This document shows, piece by piece, positions 25,422-35,466 of a stretch of 64,000 bases of DNA (position 1 is the first letter of the stretch; each line of letters begins with the position of its first letter). Source of the DNA: Flavobacteriaceae bacterium. Lineage in GTDB: Bacteria; Bacteroidota; Bacteroidia; Flavobacteriales; Flavobacteriaceae. The translations under genes were made by a program, and so were the position numbers. Location of the stretch: positions 1 to 64,000 of the forward strand of contig JANQNQ010000004.1 of NCBI GenBank assembly GCA_028279515.1. The letters run 5' to 3'. Below the pieces are notes generated by a model. The model made no database searches. It was not told the origin of the DNA and worked only from the letters and a program-made list of their open reading frames with translations.

Positions 25422-27406
25422 AGAAGTTTTTCGCCTTCATAACTCTGATCTCTACATTTTTCGTAAATGCACAACAAGACCGTGTCACTTGGGATACTTC
25501 GGTCGAGAAGATTTCTGAAACAGAATATACACTAAAGATTAAGGCCAGTATTGAAGAAGGTTGGCACCTATACTCACAACATTTACCAGAGGGAGGAGCG
25601 ATTCCAACATCGTTCTCTTTTGAAGGGGCAGGAGAAACTTTTGAGCTTATTGGAACTGTAAAGGAAAGCGAACCACATACCGAGCACGACAAGGTATTTG
25701 ACATGGAACTTTCTTTCTTTGATAACTATGCAACTTTTGAACAAAAAATAAAGCTGAAGGATAGCACACTGACCTCGATTGTCGGAGGCGTTGACTATCA
25801 AGCTTGCGATGACCGCAGCTGTATCTTTAGAAGTGCCGAACTCGACTTTTCTTTAGATGGAAGTGAGGTTATTAAAGAAGAGGTGGCCTTGACAGATAAG
25901 GACAAGGCGCTCTCTGATGCACTTAAACTACCCATAAAGAACCCAGAATTGCTAGTGGATGCTGACCAAGCCGAAGCCAAGAAAAAGGGATTATGGGGCT
26001 TTATTTTCATCGGTTTCCTTGGCGGACTCATCGCATTGCTGATGCCATGTACCTTCCCGATGATTCCATTGACGGTTTCTTTCTTCACGAAACAATCTAA
26101 GACGAAGGCACAAGGAATCAAAAATGCTATTATCTACGGACTCTCAATCATTGTTATTTCTGTATTGATCAGCGGTCCGTTTCACCTGTTCGACTCATTA
26201 GACGAAAATATACTGAACACCATATCGACCAGCGCATGGCTCAATGTGGCGCTTTTTGCCATCTTTATCTTTTTTGCCTTATCGCTATTCGGCTTTTACG
26301 AATTGACATTACCGAATTCATGGAGTAACAAAATGGACGCGGCGTCTAACCGCGGTGGGCTCCTTGGTATTTTCTTCATGGCCTTTACCTTAGTGCTTGT
26401 ATCGTTTTCATGTACGGGACCGATTTTGGGAGGGCTACTTGCAGGAACAGCAACCAGTGAAGGTAACATCGCCATGAACCTTACGGTGGCCATGCTAGGC
26501 TTCGGAATCGCTTTTGCTTTGCCGTTTACGATGTTCGCATTGTTTCCTAGTTGGCTCAATTCATTGCCTAAGTCGGGTGGATGGATGAATACCGTTAAAG
26601 TGGTGCTCGGGTTTATAGAATTGGCGTTCGCCTTCAAATTTTTGAGCAATGCCGATCTAGTACAACACTGGGGCTTCTTAAAAAGAGAAATATTCGTTGG
26701 GATTTGGATCGTGATCTTTGTAGCACAGATTCTTTATCTCTTCGGAAAAATTAAGTTTCCGCATGATGGACCCCTTAAGAAGTTGAGCTTCGGAAGAATT
26801 TCGTTTGCGGTCTTAACGCTCGCCTTCGTAATCTACTTGATTCCTGGTGTGACCAATTCAAAGAAGAATTTAACCGGGTTGAGCGGAATCCTTCCGCCTG
26901 AATTCTACAGTGTATATCCACAAGAAAATGATTGTCCGCTTGGGTTGGATTGCTACAAGGACTTTGAAGAAGGACTGGAAGTGGCCAAGGCCAAGAATAA
27001 ACCGATCTTGCTTGACTTTACAGGTTGGGCCTGTCAAAACTGTCGTCGCATGGAAGAAAACGTGTGGGTCAAGAACGAGGTGTACAATAGCATCAAGGAT
27101 GATTATGTATTAATATCGCTATATATTGATGATCGCAAAGAATTGGCCCAAGATGAACGTTTCAACTTTAAATACGAGTCTGGCAGGGTAAAAAATATCA
27201 GCACAGTAGGAGAGAAGTGGGGTACTTTTCAGGCCATTAACTTTAAGTCTGCCTCGCAACCGTATTATATTTTGATGTCGCCTGATTACAAATTACTTCA
27301 GGCACCACAACAATATACAGATGTAGATACGTACAGTGCTTGGCTAAAAAATGGGCTTTCTACGTTCAAAAAATCGGAAGAAGCGGCTTCGATCTTTTCG
27401 AACTAG
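25418..27406 (+). CDS. dsbD: DsbD-family thiol:disulfide interchange protein
   Basis: This 662-residue protein has a signal peptide (1-18), then an N-terminal beta domain with CDDRSC (about 128-133). Eight hydrophobic segments (about 190-485) include the two conserved Cys contexts LLMPCTFPMIPLT and SFSCTGPILGGL. A C-terminal thioredoxin-like domain has WACQNCRRMEE near residue 537. The family passes electrons from cytoplasmic thioredoxin to periplasmic partners. It is last in the run lipase, tilS, dsbD, and a terminator follows. Confidence 0.93.
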   Translation: MKKFFAFITLISTFFVNAQQDRVTWDTSVEKISETEYTLKIKASIEEGWHLYSQHLPEGGAIPTSFSFEGAGETFELIGTVKESEPHTEHDKVFDMELSFFDNYATFEQKIKLKDSTLTSIVGGVDYQACDDRSCIFRSAELDFSLDGSEVIKEEVALTDKDKALSDALKLPIKNPELLVDADQAEAKKKGLWGFIFIGFLGGLIALLMPCTFPMIPLTVSFFTKQSKTKAQGIKNAIIYGLSIIVISVLISGPFHLFDSLDENILNTISTSAWLNVALFAIFIFFALSLFGFYELTLPNSWSNKMDAASNRGGLLGIFFMAFTLVLVSFSCTGPILGGLLAGTATSEGNIAMNLTVAMLGFGIAFALPFTMFALFPSWLNSLPKSGGWMNTVKVVLGFIELAFAFKFLSNADLVQHWGFLKREIFVGIWIVIFVAQILYLFGKIKFPHDGPLKKLSFGRISFAVLTLAFVIYLIPGVTNSKKNLTGLSGILPPEFYSVYPQENDCPLGLDCYKDFEEGLEVAKAKNKPILLDFTGWACQNCRRMEENVWVKNEVYNSIKDDYVLISLYIDDRKELAQDERFNFKYESGRVKNISTVGEKWGTFQAINFKSASQPYYILMSPDYKLLQAPQQYTDVDTYSAWLKNGLSTFKKSEEAASIFSN

Positions 27407-27428
27407 CATAAATCATAACAAAATGTTA

Positions 27429-27455
27429 AGGGCGTGGTAACTACCACGCTCTTTT
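27429..27455 (+). terminator. rho-independent terminator after dsbD
   Basis: A stem of GCGTGGT/ACCACGC with extra flanking pairs and an AACT loop is followed by TCTTTTTGTTTT. Confidence 0.85.
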
Positions 27456-27474
27456 TGTTTTAACTACTATCTTT

Positions 27475-27638
27475 AGAGTCTGTTCAGGAATTTGTGATTG
27501 ACATTTTGTATAGGCTATTTTTGATGCATCGCAAGGCGGAATTGACGATAATAGCCGTAGCTACTTGAGGAAATTCCCAACACAGCGAGGCGCAAAAAGC
27601 GACATAGAAAACAATTGATAAATTCCTGAACAGACTCT
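27475..27638. mobile_element. MITE-like element, 164 bp
   Basis: The ends are inverted repeats of about 26 bp. The outer 19 bases are identical (right end AAATTCCTGAACAGACTCT), and internal segments also pair in part, so the single strand could fold into a long hairpin. Taking GAGTC and GACTC as the tips, both sides are flanked by TTA, a possible 3-bp target duplication. It holds no ORF. A non-autonomous transposon remnant is the simplest reading. Confidence 0.65.
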
Positions 27639-27660
27639 TAATCAACCAACGAAATTAGAA

Positions 27661-29502
27661 ATGAAAAAAAATTACTTCGTTGTAGTCCTATTGTTAATGG
27701 TTAACCTACTAACTGCACAGGATTACAACCCAAAAAATCATTACAACAAAAAAGAACTGACCATCACAATGCGTGATGGCATCAAACTTCACACAACGAT
27801 TTATTCACCCAAGGACACTTCCAAGAAATACCCAATTCTCCTGCAGCGTACACCCTATAGCTGTGCGCCCTATGGAGAGGATCAATTTAGATCAAAGATC
27901 GGTCCCAACATGAACATGATGGAAGAAGGCAACATAGTCGTCTATCAAGATGTTCGTGGCCGATGGAATAGCGAAGGTGTGTACGACAACATGCGAGCGT
28001 TTATTCCGAAGAAAAAAAGAAAACAGACCGACGAAGCATCCGATACCTATGATACCATTGATTGGTTGGTGAAAAATGTGCCCAATAACAACGGTAAAGT
28101 AGGTGTATGGGGCATCTCGTACCCAGGCTTTTATTCGACCTATTCACTATTGGATTCGCACCCTGCATTGAAAGCAGTTTCACCGCAGGCACCGATCGGG
28201 GATTTCTACTTCGACGATTTTCATCATAACGGAGCCTATTTGCTTAGTTATTGGAGAGCGACTTCAGTGTTCGGATATATGAAAGACCAACCCACCAAAG
28301 ACAGATGGTATGAATACCCAGACATAGGAACAAAGGATCAGTACCAGTTCTTTTTAGACATCGGACCTTTATCTAATTTGGATGCCTATTACAAAGAAGA
28401 CAACGTATTTTGGCAACAGTTGAAAGACCATCCAGATTATGATGAGTTTTGGCAGAAACGTGGAATCATTCAGCATTTAGAGAAGATCAAACCAGCGACC
28501 ATGGTTGTCGGTGGATGGTTTGATGCCGAAGATCTATACGGTCCGCTTGAAACCTATGGAAACATAGAGGCGCGAAGCAAGAACAATTACAACACCATCG
28601 TGATGGGGCCTTGGAGCCACGGTGATTGGGCACGTAATAAAAAACGCCAAGCTATTGGAAACGTTTACTTCGGAAGCGATATCTCTAAGTTCTTTCAAGA
28701 GGAAATAGAGTCTAAGTTCTTCAACCATTTCTTAAAAGGTTCAGGAGACAAGAATACAGGACTGCCAGAAGCCTATATGTTCGATACCGGGACCAAAAAG
28801 TGGGAGCAGTTCGAAACTTGGCCTCCAAAGAATACCTTGAAAGAAGTGTATTCATTACAACAAAACCAACGTTTAGGCCAGACCGCAACTCGTGAGATCT
28901 CATTTCAAGAGTTTGTGAGCGACCCAAAGAAACCGGTTCCGTATACCGAAGATATCAAGGTGGTCTTTACTCCAAGAAAATTCATGACCGATGATCAGCG
29001 ATTTGCTGCACGCCGTCCTGATGTATTGGTCTTTGAGACCGAACCATTAGAGAACCCAGTGACATTGGCAGGAGATATCATGGCTAAGCTAAAAGTAGCG
29101 ACTTCGGGTACTGATGCTGATTGGGTAGTAAAATTGATTGACGTGTATCCTGCAGATCATCCAGACTATCAGGAGACACAAACGTATTTAAAGATGAGCA
29201 ATTACCATCAAATGGTACGTAGTGAGGTTTTGCGCGGAAGGTATCGCAATGATTTCTCAAAGCCAGAACCGTTTGTACCCAACCAAGAGACCGATGTGAC
29301 CGTAAAGCTTCAAGATGTGTTGCATACCTTCAAAAAAGGACATAAGATTCAGATTCAAGTGCAGAGCACATGGTTTCCGTACATCGATATCAATCCGCAG
29401 ACCTTTGTTGATAACATCTTCTATGCAAAACCGGAAGATTTTCAGAAGCAAACACATCGCGTGTATAATTCTTCAACTATTGAATTCAACGTTTTAAAAT
29501 AG
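27661..29502 (+). CDS. CocE/NonD family hydrolase, exported
   Basis: This 613-residue protein has a signal peptide (about 1-19, ending LLTAQ). The X-Pro dipeptidyl-peptidase S15-like fold is shown by RDGIKLHTTIYSP, YQDVRGRWNSEG, the nucleophile elbow GVWGISYPGFY near residue 147, DAEDLYGPLETY, MGPWSHGDW, and the C-terminal jelly-roll part with HTFKKGHKIQIQV and WFPYIDINPQ. Enzymes of this group hydrolyse acyl esters or amides, or peptides. It lies 7 bp before a DUF885 lipoprotein gene, so both may serve peptide use in the cell envelope. Confidence 0.88.
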   Translation: MKKNYFVVVLLLMVNLLTAQDYNPKNHYNKKELTITMRDGIKLHTTIYSPKDTSKKYPILLQRTPYSCAPYGEDQFRSKIGPNMNMMEEGNIVVYQDVRGRWNSEGVYDNMRAFIPKKKRKQTDEASDTYDTIDWLVKNVPNNNGKVGVWGISYPGFYSTYSLLDSHPALKAVSPQAPIGDFYFDDFHHNGAYLLSYWRATSVFGYMKDQPTKDRWYEYPDIGTKDQYQFFLDIGPLSNLDAYYKEDNVFWQQLKDHPDYDEFWQKRGIIQHLEKIKPATMVVGGWFDAEDLYGPLETYGNIEARSKNNYNTIVMGPWSHGDWARNKKRQAIGNVYFGSDISKFFQEEIESKFFNHFLKGSGDKNTGLPEAYMFDTGTKKWEQFETWPPKNTLKEVYSLQQNQRLGQTATREISFQEFVSDPKKPVPYTEDIKVVFTPRKFMTDDQRFAARRPDVLVFETEPLENPVTLAGDIMAKLKVATSGTDADWVVKLIDVYPADHPDYQETQTYLKMSNYHQMVRSEVLRGRYRNDFSKPEPFVPNQETDVTVKLQDVLHTFKKGHKIQIQVQSTWFPYIDINPQTFVDNIFYAKPEDFQKQTHRVYNSSTIEFNVLK

Positions 29503-29509
29503 GACACTC

Positions 29510-31345
29510 ATGAAAATGAACATAAACATAAAGAAAGTAGGGTTAATTGCATTAGGGATTAGTGTGATGGCCTGTAAGAACGACGCTACAGCTCCTAAGG
29601 TTGAGTACACGGCCGAAGAGATAGCTGCTGAATCAGAGAAATTGAACAACTGGTTTCAAGCACAGTTTGAAGAAAGTGTGGCCAATTCTCCGATGACTCA
29701 GACCTACATTGGTGATAAGACCGACTACGACAAATGGGATGATTTTTCCAAAGAAGAAGAAGCGAGAGAGCACGAACGCAACCAGAACCGTTTGGCATAT
29801 ATCAAAGACTCAGTAAATGTAGATGCTTTGGACGATGCCACAGGATTAAGTTATAAACTCTCTAAGCAATCGTTGGAAGATGCCATTGCTGATTATGAGT
29901 ACCGTTTGTACAACTATCCAGTGAATCAGATGTTTGGGACACATTCGCAGATTCCTGCTTTTATGATCAACATGCATCAGGTGAGCAATAAGGAAGATGC
30001 CGAAGCCTATGTGTCACGACTCAGCAAATTACAGCCTGTTTTTGATGAGGTGATCAAAGGCTTGAAAGAGCGCGAATCTGCAGGAATCCTTCCTCCAAAA
30101 TTTGTGTTCCCAAGAGTAATCGAATCGTCTCAAAATGTGATCAAAGGACAACCTTTCGACAATAGTGAGAACGAAAGCACACTATTAGCTGATTTTATAA
30201 GAAAAGTGAATGCTTTAGAAATTTCAGATGAAGAAAAGAATACGTTGATTGACAATGCAAAGAAAGCGTTGATCAATGCTGTAAAACCTGCCTATGAAGC
30301 ATTGATTGCGGTTTTGGAAGATCAACAAGCAAGGGCTACAACCGACCACGGTGTTTGGAAATTCCCTAGCGGAGATAAATATTACAACATTGCACTTCAA
30401 AGAACCACTACGACTGACATGACGGCCGATGAGATTCATCAATTGGGATTAGACGAAGTGGCCCGAATTCATAAAGAAATGAATGCCATCAAAGACAAAG
30501 TAGGCTTTAAAGGCACTCTGCAAGAATTCATGAAATTTATGAAAGAGGACAAGCAGTTCTATTATGAAGATAGTGATGCTGGAAGAGATGCCTACATGAA
30601 TGACGCCACCAAGATGATCGATAGTATGAAGGGACGTCTTGATGAACTTTTCATCACAAAGCCAAAAGCCGATATGATCGTGAAGCGTGTAGAGGCATTT
30701 AGAGAAAAGTCAGCAGGAAAGGCCTTCTATCAGCAACCAGCATTAGACGGTTCACGTCCAGGTACCTATTATGCAAACATGTATGATATGGAAGCCATGC
30801 CATCGTATCAAATGGAAGCTTTAGCGTACCATGAAGGAATTCCGGGACACCATATGCAGATTGCTATAGCACAGGAGTTAGAAGATCTTCCGATGTTCAG
30901 AAAATTGGGAGGATACACAGCCTACGTTGAAGGATGGGGCTTATACTCTGAATTTATTCCGAAAGAAATGGGCTTCTATAGTGATCCTTATTCAGATTTT
31001 GGACGACTTGCCATGGAGCTTTGGAGAGCCTGCCGTTTGGTCGTAGACACAGGAATCCATGCTAAAAAATGGACCCGTGACCAAGGCATCAAATATTATA
31101 CAGACAATACACCAAACGCCGAGTCTGATGCGGTTAAAATGGTGGAGCGTCATATAGTGATGGCTAGCCAGGCAACTGCTTATAAGATCGGAATGATCAA
31201 GATTCTTGAGTTGCGAGAAAATGCCAAAGAAAAATTAGGAGACAAGTTTGATATTCGTGAGTTTCACGATGTTGTGTTGACCAATGGAGCGGTACCACTT
31301 AATGTACTCGAAGAAATGGTCGACGAGTGGGTTGCTAGTAAATAA
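29510..31345 (+). CDS. DUF885 family lipoprotein (putative metallopeptidase)
   Basis: This 611-residue protein has a lipobox ending SVMAC (Cys at about 22), so the mature protein is lipid-anchored. The DUF885 core includes PGTYYANMYDM, the zinc-binding-type motif YHEGIPGHHMQIA near residue 443, and YVEGWGLYSEFIPKEMG with a downstream Glu. The family is regarded as M1/M32-like metallopeptidases. It is probably transcribed with the CocE-type hydrolase. A strong terminator follows. Confidence 0.88.
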   Translation: MKMNINIKKVGLIALGISVMACKNDATAPKVEYTAEEIAAESEKLNNWFQAQFEESVANSPMTQTYIGDKTDYDKWDDFSKEEEAREHERNQNRLAYIKDSVNVDALDDATGLSYKLSKQSLEDAIADYEYRLYNYPVNQMFGTHSQIPAFMINMHQVSNKEDAEAYVSRLSKLQPVFDEVIKGLKERESAGILPPKFVFPRVIESSQNVIKGQPFDNSENESTLLADFIRKVNALEISDEEKNTLIDNAKKALINAVKPAYEALIAVLEDQQARATTDHGVWKFPSGDKYYNIALQRTTTTDMTADEIHQLGLDEVARIHKEMNAIKDKVGFKGTLQEFMKFMKEDKQFYYEDSDAGRDAYMNDATKMIDSMKGRLDELFITKPKADMIVKRVEAFREKSAGKAFYQQPALDGSRPGTYYANMYDMEAMPSYQMEALAYHEGIPGHHMQIAIAQELEDLPMFRKLGGYTAYVEGWGLYSEFIPKEMGFYSDPYSDFGRLAMELWRACRLVVDTGIHAKKWTRDQGIKYYTDNTPNAESDAVKMVERHIVMASQATAYKIGMIKILELRENAKEKLGDKFDIREFHDVVLTNGAVPLNVLEEMVDEWVASK

Positions 31346-31362
31346 GCTTAAAACAAATACAG

Positions 31363-31391
31363 AAAAAGCGCTTCGAACCGAAGCGCTTTTT
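31363..31391. terminator. bidirectional terminator
   Basis: A perfect 13-bp stem (AAAAAGCGCTTCG / CGAAGCGCTTTTT) with an AAC loop serves the DUF885 gene on plus and the beta-rich protein gene on minus. Confidence 0.92.
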
Positions 31392-31409
31392 TTATAAATG
31401 TAAATGTGA

Positions 31410-32888
31410 TTAAGGTTTTATCAAGGTAACGTACTTAACCGCAGTATTGTGTCCGATCCAACCGTAACCATTGGTGGTTCTGGCCCATGCACGAACCCTA
31501 AAGGCATGTGCGCATGTTGCAATAGGTGTCCACACACCAGTAGAAGGCGCATGAATATTGTTTTGCCCTTTCCAAGAGCTTCCCATCGAAGGAGTATAAC
31601 TTTTACTGTCAATAACTGCCGTATGCCCATCTCCCCATTGCGCAGTTAGATTGTATGCTCTAAGGTTTCCTTCGGCATCAAAGGCATCATAGTCAACTGT
31701 AACTCCGTCAGTGGCGTTGTTTAGGTTTACAATACCACAAGCGTTGATGGTCGTTCCTCCATGTTTGATGGCATCAATACTAACTTGCGGCACATTGTTG
31801 TCGATGTACAACGTAAGTGTCTGTGGCGTACTGGCTATCACAGCATTTGATGTATTATAGAAGACTACTTGAAACTGGTGAAAGCCTGTATCCAGTTTGT
31901 TCGAGTTAAATTGCACCAATAGGTCATCGATGCTGTAGTCAACCGATGGATTTTGCATCCAATAATAGTTATCGCTGTTGGCAGCATAAGTAAGCAGTAC
32001 ATATTTGTTGAGCGTATTGTTCCAATAGTAATTTGACCATGAACTTACAAACTCACTAAACGCTCCGCTTTTTCCTTTTCGATGAAGGATCTTGTACTTT
32101 CTGGCGCCAGCACTATACAGGTTACTCAGTGTGGTTCGATTTCCAATGACATTTAATAGTCCACCGAAAGCCGCATTTTCAACGTGAACATAGTATCCAG
32201 CCGCCGTCGTTGCTTTTCCTGTAGCACTGCTTATCTGTGTAGTTGGAATGAGCCCTACGCTTCCCATGACAGGTCCGGCGAGTGCTCCTGGAATTGACGG
32301 TTTTCTTGAGAAATTGATTCTATGCAGATTAGAGAAATTGGTGTAGAAATTTGCTGGCGTATCAAAGTTTTGATTCGGAGAAGAAGAATGCACTCGAAGA
32401 CCAAAGTTAGTATAAGATAGCCACCACCAAGGAAGCAAGCTCACATTAAGGTCTGAGAGTTTAAACTTGAACTTCCAAACTCGGTGCGGTTCGGATGAGT
32501 TGGGCGAGGTCTCGAAAGCCTGCCTGCATTCAGACAGTGAGGTTTCATTAATGAGCCCCGTCCATCTTCCAGGCCCCAAATAGTATTGTCTCCCCATTTT
32601 ATTCGGATTGCCAGGATAGAGGCCATAGTTCACGTCATAGTTAGGTGAAATTGCCTTATTTCGGTTTCGATCAAATGTAAACCAGAAGTAATCTTGCGTC
32701 CCTGGGTTGTTGTTCGTGTCATCAACCATGTCGAGCGCAGCATACATAAATTGTGCGTCATTTTTTACCCACAGAAATCCTCCGGGGATGGTCATTTGGT
32801 GGTCCACAGCGCCAGCCCAAGATTCATGTGTAAGTACGTCAGAGAGATCAATGGGGGTTGCCGCCCATTTTGAATTAATTGTTGCCAT
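31410..32888 (-). CDS. beta-rich protein without signal peptide (CBM9/DOMON-like start, Ig-like end)
   Basis: This 492-residue protein has no signal peptide and no T9SS signal. Residues about 1-185 resemble CBM9/DOMON-like sandwich domains (FLWVKNDAQFMYAALDMVDD, DYFWFTFDRNRNKAISPNYD, VWKFKFKLSDLNV). The middle is unknown. The last about 130 residues look Ig-like (TLYIDNNVPQVSIDAI, LTAQWGDGHTAVID). The lack of an export signal in a protein that looks extracellular is odd and matches the nearby tail-collar proteins. The function is unknown. Confidence 0.75.
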   Translation of the reverse strand: MATINSKWAATPIDLSDVLTHESWAGAVDHQMTIPGGFLWVKNDAQFMYAALDMVDDTNNNPGTQDYFWFTFDRNRNKAISPNYDVNYGLYPGNPNKMGRQYYLGPGRWTGLINETSLSECRQAFETSPNSSEPHRVWKFKFKLSDLNVSLLPWWWLSYTNFGLRVHSSSPNQNFDTPANFYTNFSNLHRINFSRKPSIPGALAGPVMGSVGLIPTTQISSATGKATTAAGYYVHVENAAFGGLLNVIGNRTTLSNLYSAGARKYKILHRKGKSGAFSEFVSSWSNYYWNNTLNKYVLLTYAANSDNYYWMQNPSVDYSIDDLLVQFNSNKLDTGFHQFQVVFYNTSNAVIASTPQTLTLYIDNNVPQVSIDAIKHGGTTINACGIVNLNNATDGVTVDYDAFDAEGNLRAYNLTAQWGDGHTAVIDSKSYTPSMGSSWKGQNNIHAPSTGVWTPIATCAHAFRVRAWARTTNGYGWIGHNTAVKYVTLIKP

Positions 32889-32911
32889 TTTTTTTGATAT
32901 TGGTTTGACTG

Positions 32912-32964
32912 CAAAAGTAGCAGACGACCTACCACAGCAGTAGAGGCAAAGTACTGTACGTACT
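32912..32964 (-). promoter_or_regulatory. -7 element and upstream dyad for the beta-rich protein gene
   Basis: TACTTTTG (32919-32912, minus strand) matches TAnnTTTG exactly. No correctly spaced TTG is found. A dyad AGTACTGTACGTACT (32950-32964) is centred 38 bp upstream. Activator dependence is suggested. Confidence 0.4.
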
Positions 32965-32992
32965 GGGGAATAACCCCTTTAGGGTATGTTTG

Positions 32993-33020
32993 AAAAAAAT
33001 AAAGGGAGACTTAGTCCCCC
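32993..33020 (-). terminator. terminator whose loop is the XRE gene stop codon
   Basis: On the minus strand GGGGGAC, TAA, GTCTCCC then TTTATTTTTTT. The seven-pair stem (one G-T pair) encloses TAA, which is the stop codon of the XRE regulator. Confidence 0.75.
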
Positions 33021-33211
33021 TTTTCCAATTCAAAGATTTCTTCAACTGGTTTTTCAAATACCCTGGCAATCTTCAATGCCAAAACCGTCGATGGTACATA
33101 TTTTCCCTTTTCCATCGCGTTGATCGTCTGCCTGCTAACCCCAATGGCGGTGGCAAGATCTGCCTGTGTCATGTCCTTAATGGCGCGTTGTACTTTGATA
33201 TTATTCTTCAT
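33011..33211 (-). CDS. XRE-family helix-turn-helix regulator
   Basis: This 66-residue protein is one HTH domain. It reads RAIKDMTQADLATAIGVSRQTINAMEKGKYVPS, with the recognition helix SRQTINAME, then LALKIARVFEKPVEEIFELE. It has the size and pattern of small Cro/cI-type regulators often paired with a membrane protein. It overlaps the upstream membrane protein gene by 11 bp; the regulator probably controls its own operon. Confidence 0.9.
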   Translation of the reverse strand: MKNNIKVQRAIKDMTQADLATAIGVSRQTINAMEKGKYVPSTVLALKIARVFEKPVEEIFELEKGD

Positions 33212-33680
33212 GAGCCAAGGACTTTTTGTTGCGATACAGCAACAGGTTAAAACGAAGAATAAAGAATAATAACATGGTAAACATGTTGAACACCAATACC
33301 CAGAAGAAACTCATTCCGAAAACAAAGAGAATGGTAAGTAAGAGTACACCGTAATTCACATAGGTTGCCCATACCAATGATTCAGAGCGCAAGGAGGCGA
33401 TGAATTCATCTTCGTCTCTTTCCTTAGAGAACCCGACAAGGATGCCGCCAAGGATAATGAAAATACTGACCAGCTCGTCAAAAACCCCATTCTCAATCAC
33501 TTTGAACATTCCCGAAGAACTAAAGATGTCTTCATTGATAATAGCAAACACCTTGGTCTGAAGAAGGCTATCAAAGTTGAATTCGAATAACCAAGCAGAG
33601 AGACCTGCGATCAAGGCAGGTATCAAGATCAGCCAGCCAATCTTCTTGTACTTGTTGGAAAATAAAAATCGTGTAGTCAT
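33201..33680 (-). CDS. small membrane protein paired with XRE regulator
   Basis: This protein has 159 residues from the ATG at 33680 and four hydrophobic segments (GWLILIPALIAGLSAWLF; LVSIFIILGGILVGF; YVNYGVLLLTILFVFGMSFF; VFNMFTMLLFFILRF). No family is named with confidence. The frame extends to a TTG at 33734, but that TTG is the -33 box of a well-formed promoter, so 33680 is the start. It could act as a membrane partner that controls the XRE regulator. Confidence 0.75.
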   Translation of the reverse strand: MTTRFLFSNKYKKIGWLILIPALIAGLSAWLFEFNFDSLLQTKVFAIINEDIFSSSGMFKVIENGVFDELVSIFIILGGILVGFSKERDEDEFIASLRSESLVWATYVNYGVLLLTILFVFGMSFFWVLVFNMFTMLLFFILRFNLLLYRNKKSLAHEE

Positions 33681-33703
33681 AATAATTGGTTTTAATGTTG
33701 GTT

Positions 33704-33734
33704 CAAATGTAAAGTAAAATAATCTAAATGACAA
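33704..33734 (-). promoter_or_regulatory. promoter of the membrane protein/XRE pair
   Basis: TTG (33734-33732), a 20-bp spacer, TACATTTG (33711-33704). This is an excellent match to the Bacteroidetes consensus and leaves a leader of about 20 nt to the ATG at 33680. Confidence 0.75.
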
Positions 33735-33787
33735 GTAAACTTTACATTTAGTAAAAATAAGTTGACTAATTCTGGAGAACTCACTTG

Positions 33788-33818
33788 TTGTAATCTGCGG
33801 TTAATTCAAGTATATTCG
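33788..33818 (+). promoter_or_regulatory. promoter of adenine deaminase
   Basis: TTG (33788-33790), a 20-bp spacer, TATATTCG (33811-33818), one mismatch from TAnnTTTG. The ATG follows 20 bp later. Confidence 0.6.
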
Positions 33819-33838
33819 TGCCATAATTATACTAGAGA

Positions 33839-35464
33839 ATGAAGATACAAGGACAGATCGTTGATATTGAAAATAGAAGAATTTTTAAGGGGGAGCTTAC
33901 TATATCGGATGGAAAAATTACTGAAATCGAAGCGAAGGAGGTAGCCAGCGACCACTATATATTACCTGGTTTTGTAGATGCCCATATTCACATTGAAAGC
34001 TCAATGTTAGTTCCTTCTGAGTTTGCAAAGTTGGCTCTTACACATGGTACGGTGGCAACGGTTTCTGATCCACACGAAATTGCTAATGTACTTGGTGTTC
34101 AAGGAGTGCAGTTCATGATTGAAAACGGGAAGAAGGTTCCTTTGAAATTCAATTTTGGGGCACCTTCCTGTGTGCCCGCCACTTCATTTGAAACAGCCGG
34201 AGCGGTCATCGATTCTGAAGATATCAAAACCATGTTGCAAAGTGATGATATCAAGTATTTGGCAGAGATGATGAACTATCCGGGTGTACTTTTCGAAGAT
34301 GAAGAAGTGATGAAAAAGATCGCTTGGGCCAAACATTATGGCAAACCCATTGACGGTCATGCTCCAGGGTTAAGAGGCGATGATATCACCAAATATATTG
34401 CTGCTGGTATATCAACGGACCATGAGTGTTTCACTTATGATGAAGCCTTAGAGAAACTGCAAAAAGGCATGAAGGTGATCATTAGAGAGGGGAGTGCAGC
34501 CAAGAATTTCGAAGCCCTGATCGATCTGTTACCTGACCATTTTGAAAACATGATGTTTTGCAGTGACGACAAACATCCCGATGACTTGATTCTTGGTCAT
34601 ATCGATCAACTCTGCGTAAGAGCGGTGGATAAAGGCATTGATGTCTTCAAGGTGTTACAAGCTGCCTGCCTAAACCCTGTAAAGCATTACAATTTAGACG
34701 TTGGACTCCTCAAAAAGGGAGATATGGCCGATTTTATCGTTGTAAAAGACTTGGTCGATTTTAAAGTGCTTCAAACGTATGTAAATGGACAAAAAGTAGC
34801 TGAAAATGGTAAGTCTTTTGTTCCAGATGTAGATTTTGAAGTACTCAACAACTTTGATACAAATAAAAAGAAAGTAACAGATTTTTGTTTTAACGCTTCC
34901 GCGGAAGCGAAAAAAATACGAGTCATTGAAGCCTTAGATGGAGAATTGGTGACTAACGAGATCATCGCTGATGCATTAGTTAACGACGGAAACTTGGTGT
35001 CTAATGTTGAAGCAGATATTTTGAAAATGACGGTTGTAAACCGTTATAAAAACCAAAAACCAGCCATCGCCTTTATCAAGAACTTTGGGTTAAAAAGCGG
35101 AGCAATCGCCTCATCGGTGGGTCATGACTCTCACAATATTATTGCCGTGGGCGTCTCTGATAAAATGATCTGCAAAGCGGTGAACGCGCTTGTTGAAAAT
35201 AAAGGAGGGATTTGCGTAGTAGATGAAAATAGGGAAGAAGTGGTTGCACTTCCGGTCGCCGGAATCATGAGTGACCAAGACGGGCATACCATTGGAAAGG
35301 CTTACGCACGATTAGACAAACTTGCAAAGCAACAAGGAAGTACATTGCATGCTCCATTTATGACACTTTCATTCATGGCGTTGCTGGTGATACCTTCTCT
35401 TAAATTAAGTGACCACGGACTCTTTAACGGTACCGATTTCAAATTCACTTCTGTTGAGGTATAA
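33839..35464 (+). CDS. ade: adenine deaminase
   Basis: This 541-residue amidohydrolase has [24 protein letters not shown] with the metal-binding His pair near residue 45, GHAPGL and [10 protein letters not shown], and [12 protein letters not shown] with the catalytic Asp. The C-terminal domain has [15 protein letters not shown] and [23 protein letters not shown]. It converts adenine to hypoxanthine for purine salvage. It is a single-gene unit with its own promoter and terminator. Confidence 0.95.
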   Translation: MKIQGQIVDIENRRIFKGELTISDGKITEIEAKEVASDHYILPGFVDAHIHIESSMLVPSEFAKLALTHGTVATVSDPHEIANVLGVQGVQFMIENGKKVPLKFNFGAPSCVPATSFETAGAVIDSEDIKTMLQSDDIKYLAEMMNYPGVLFEDEEVMKKIAWAKHYGKPIDGHAPGLRGDDITKYIAAGISTDHECFTYDEALEKLQKGMKVIIREGSAAKNFEALIDLLPDHFENMMFCSDDKHPDDLILGHIDQLCVRAVDKGIDVFKVLQAACLNPVKHYNLDVGLLKKGDMADFIVVKDLVDFKVLQTYVNGQKVAENGKSFVPDVDFEVLNNFDTNKKKVTDFCFNASAEAKKIRVIEALDGELVTNEIIADALVNDGNLVSNVEADILKMTVVNRYKNQKPAIAFIKNFGLKSGAIASSVGHDSHNIIAVGVSDKMICKAVNALVENKGGICVVDENREEVVALPVAGIMSDQDGHTIGKAYARLDKLAKQQGSTLHAPFMTLSFMALLVIPSLKLSDHGLFNGTDFKFTSVEV

Positions 35465-35466
35465 AA

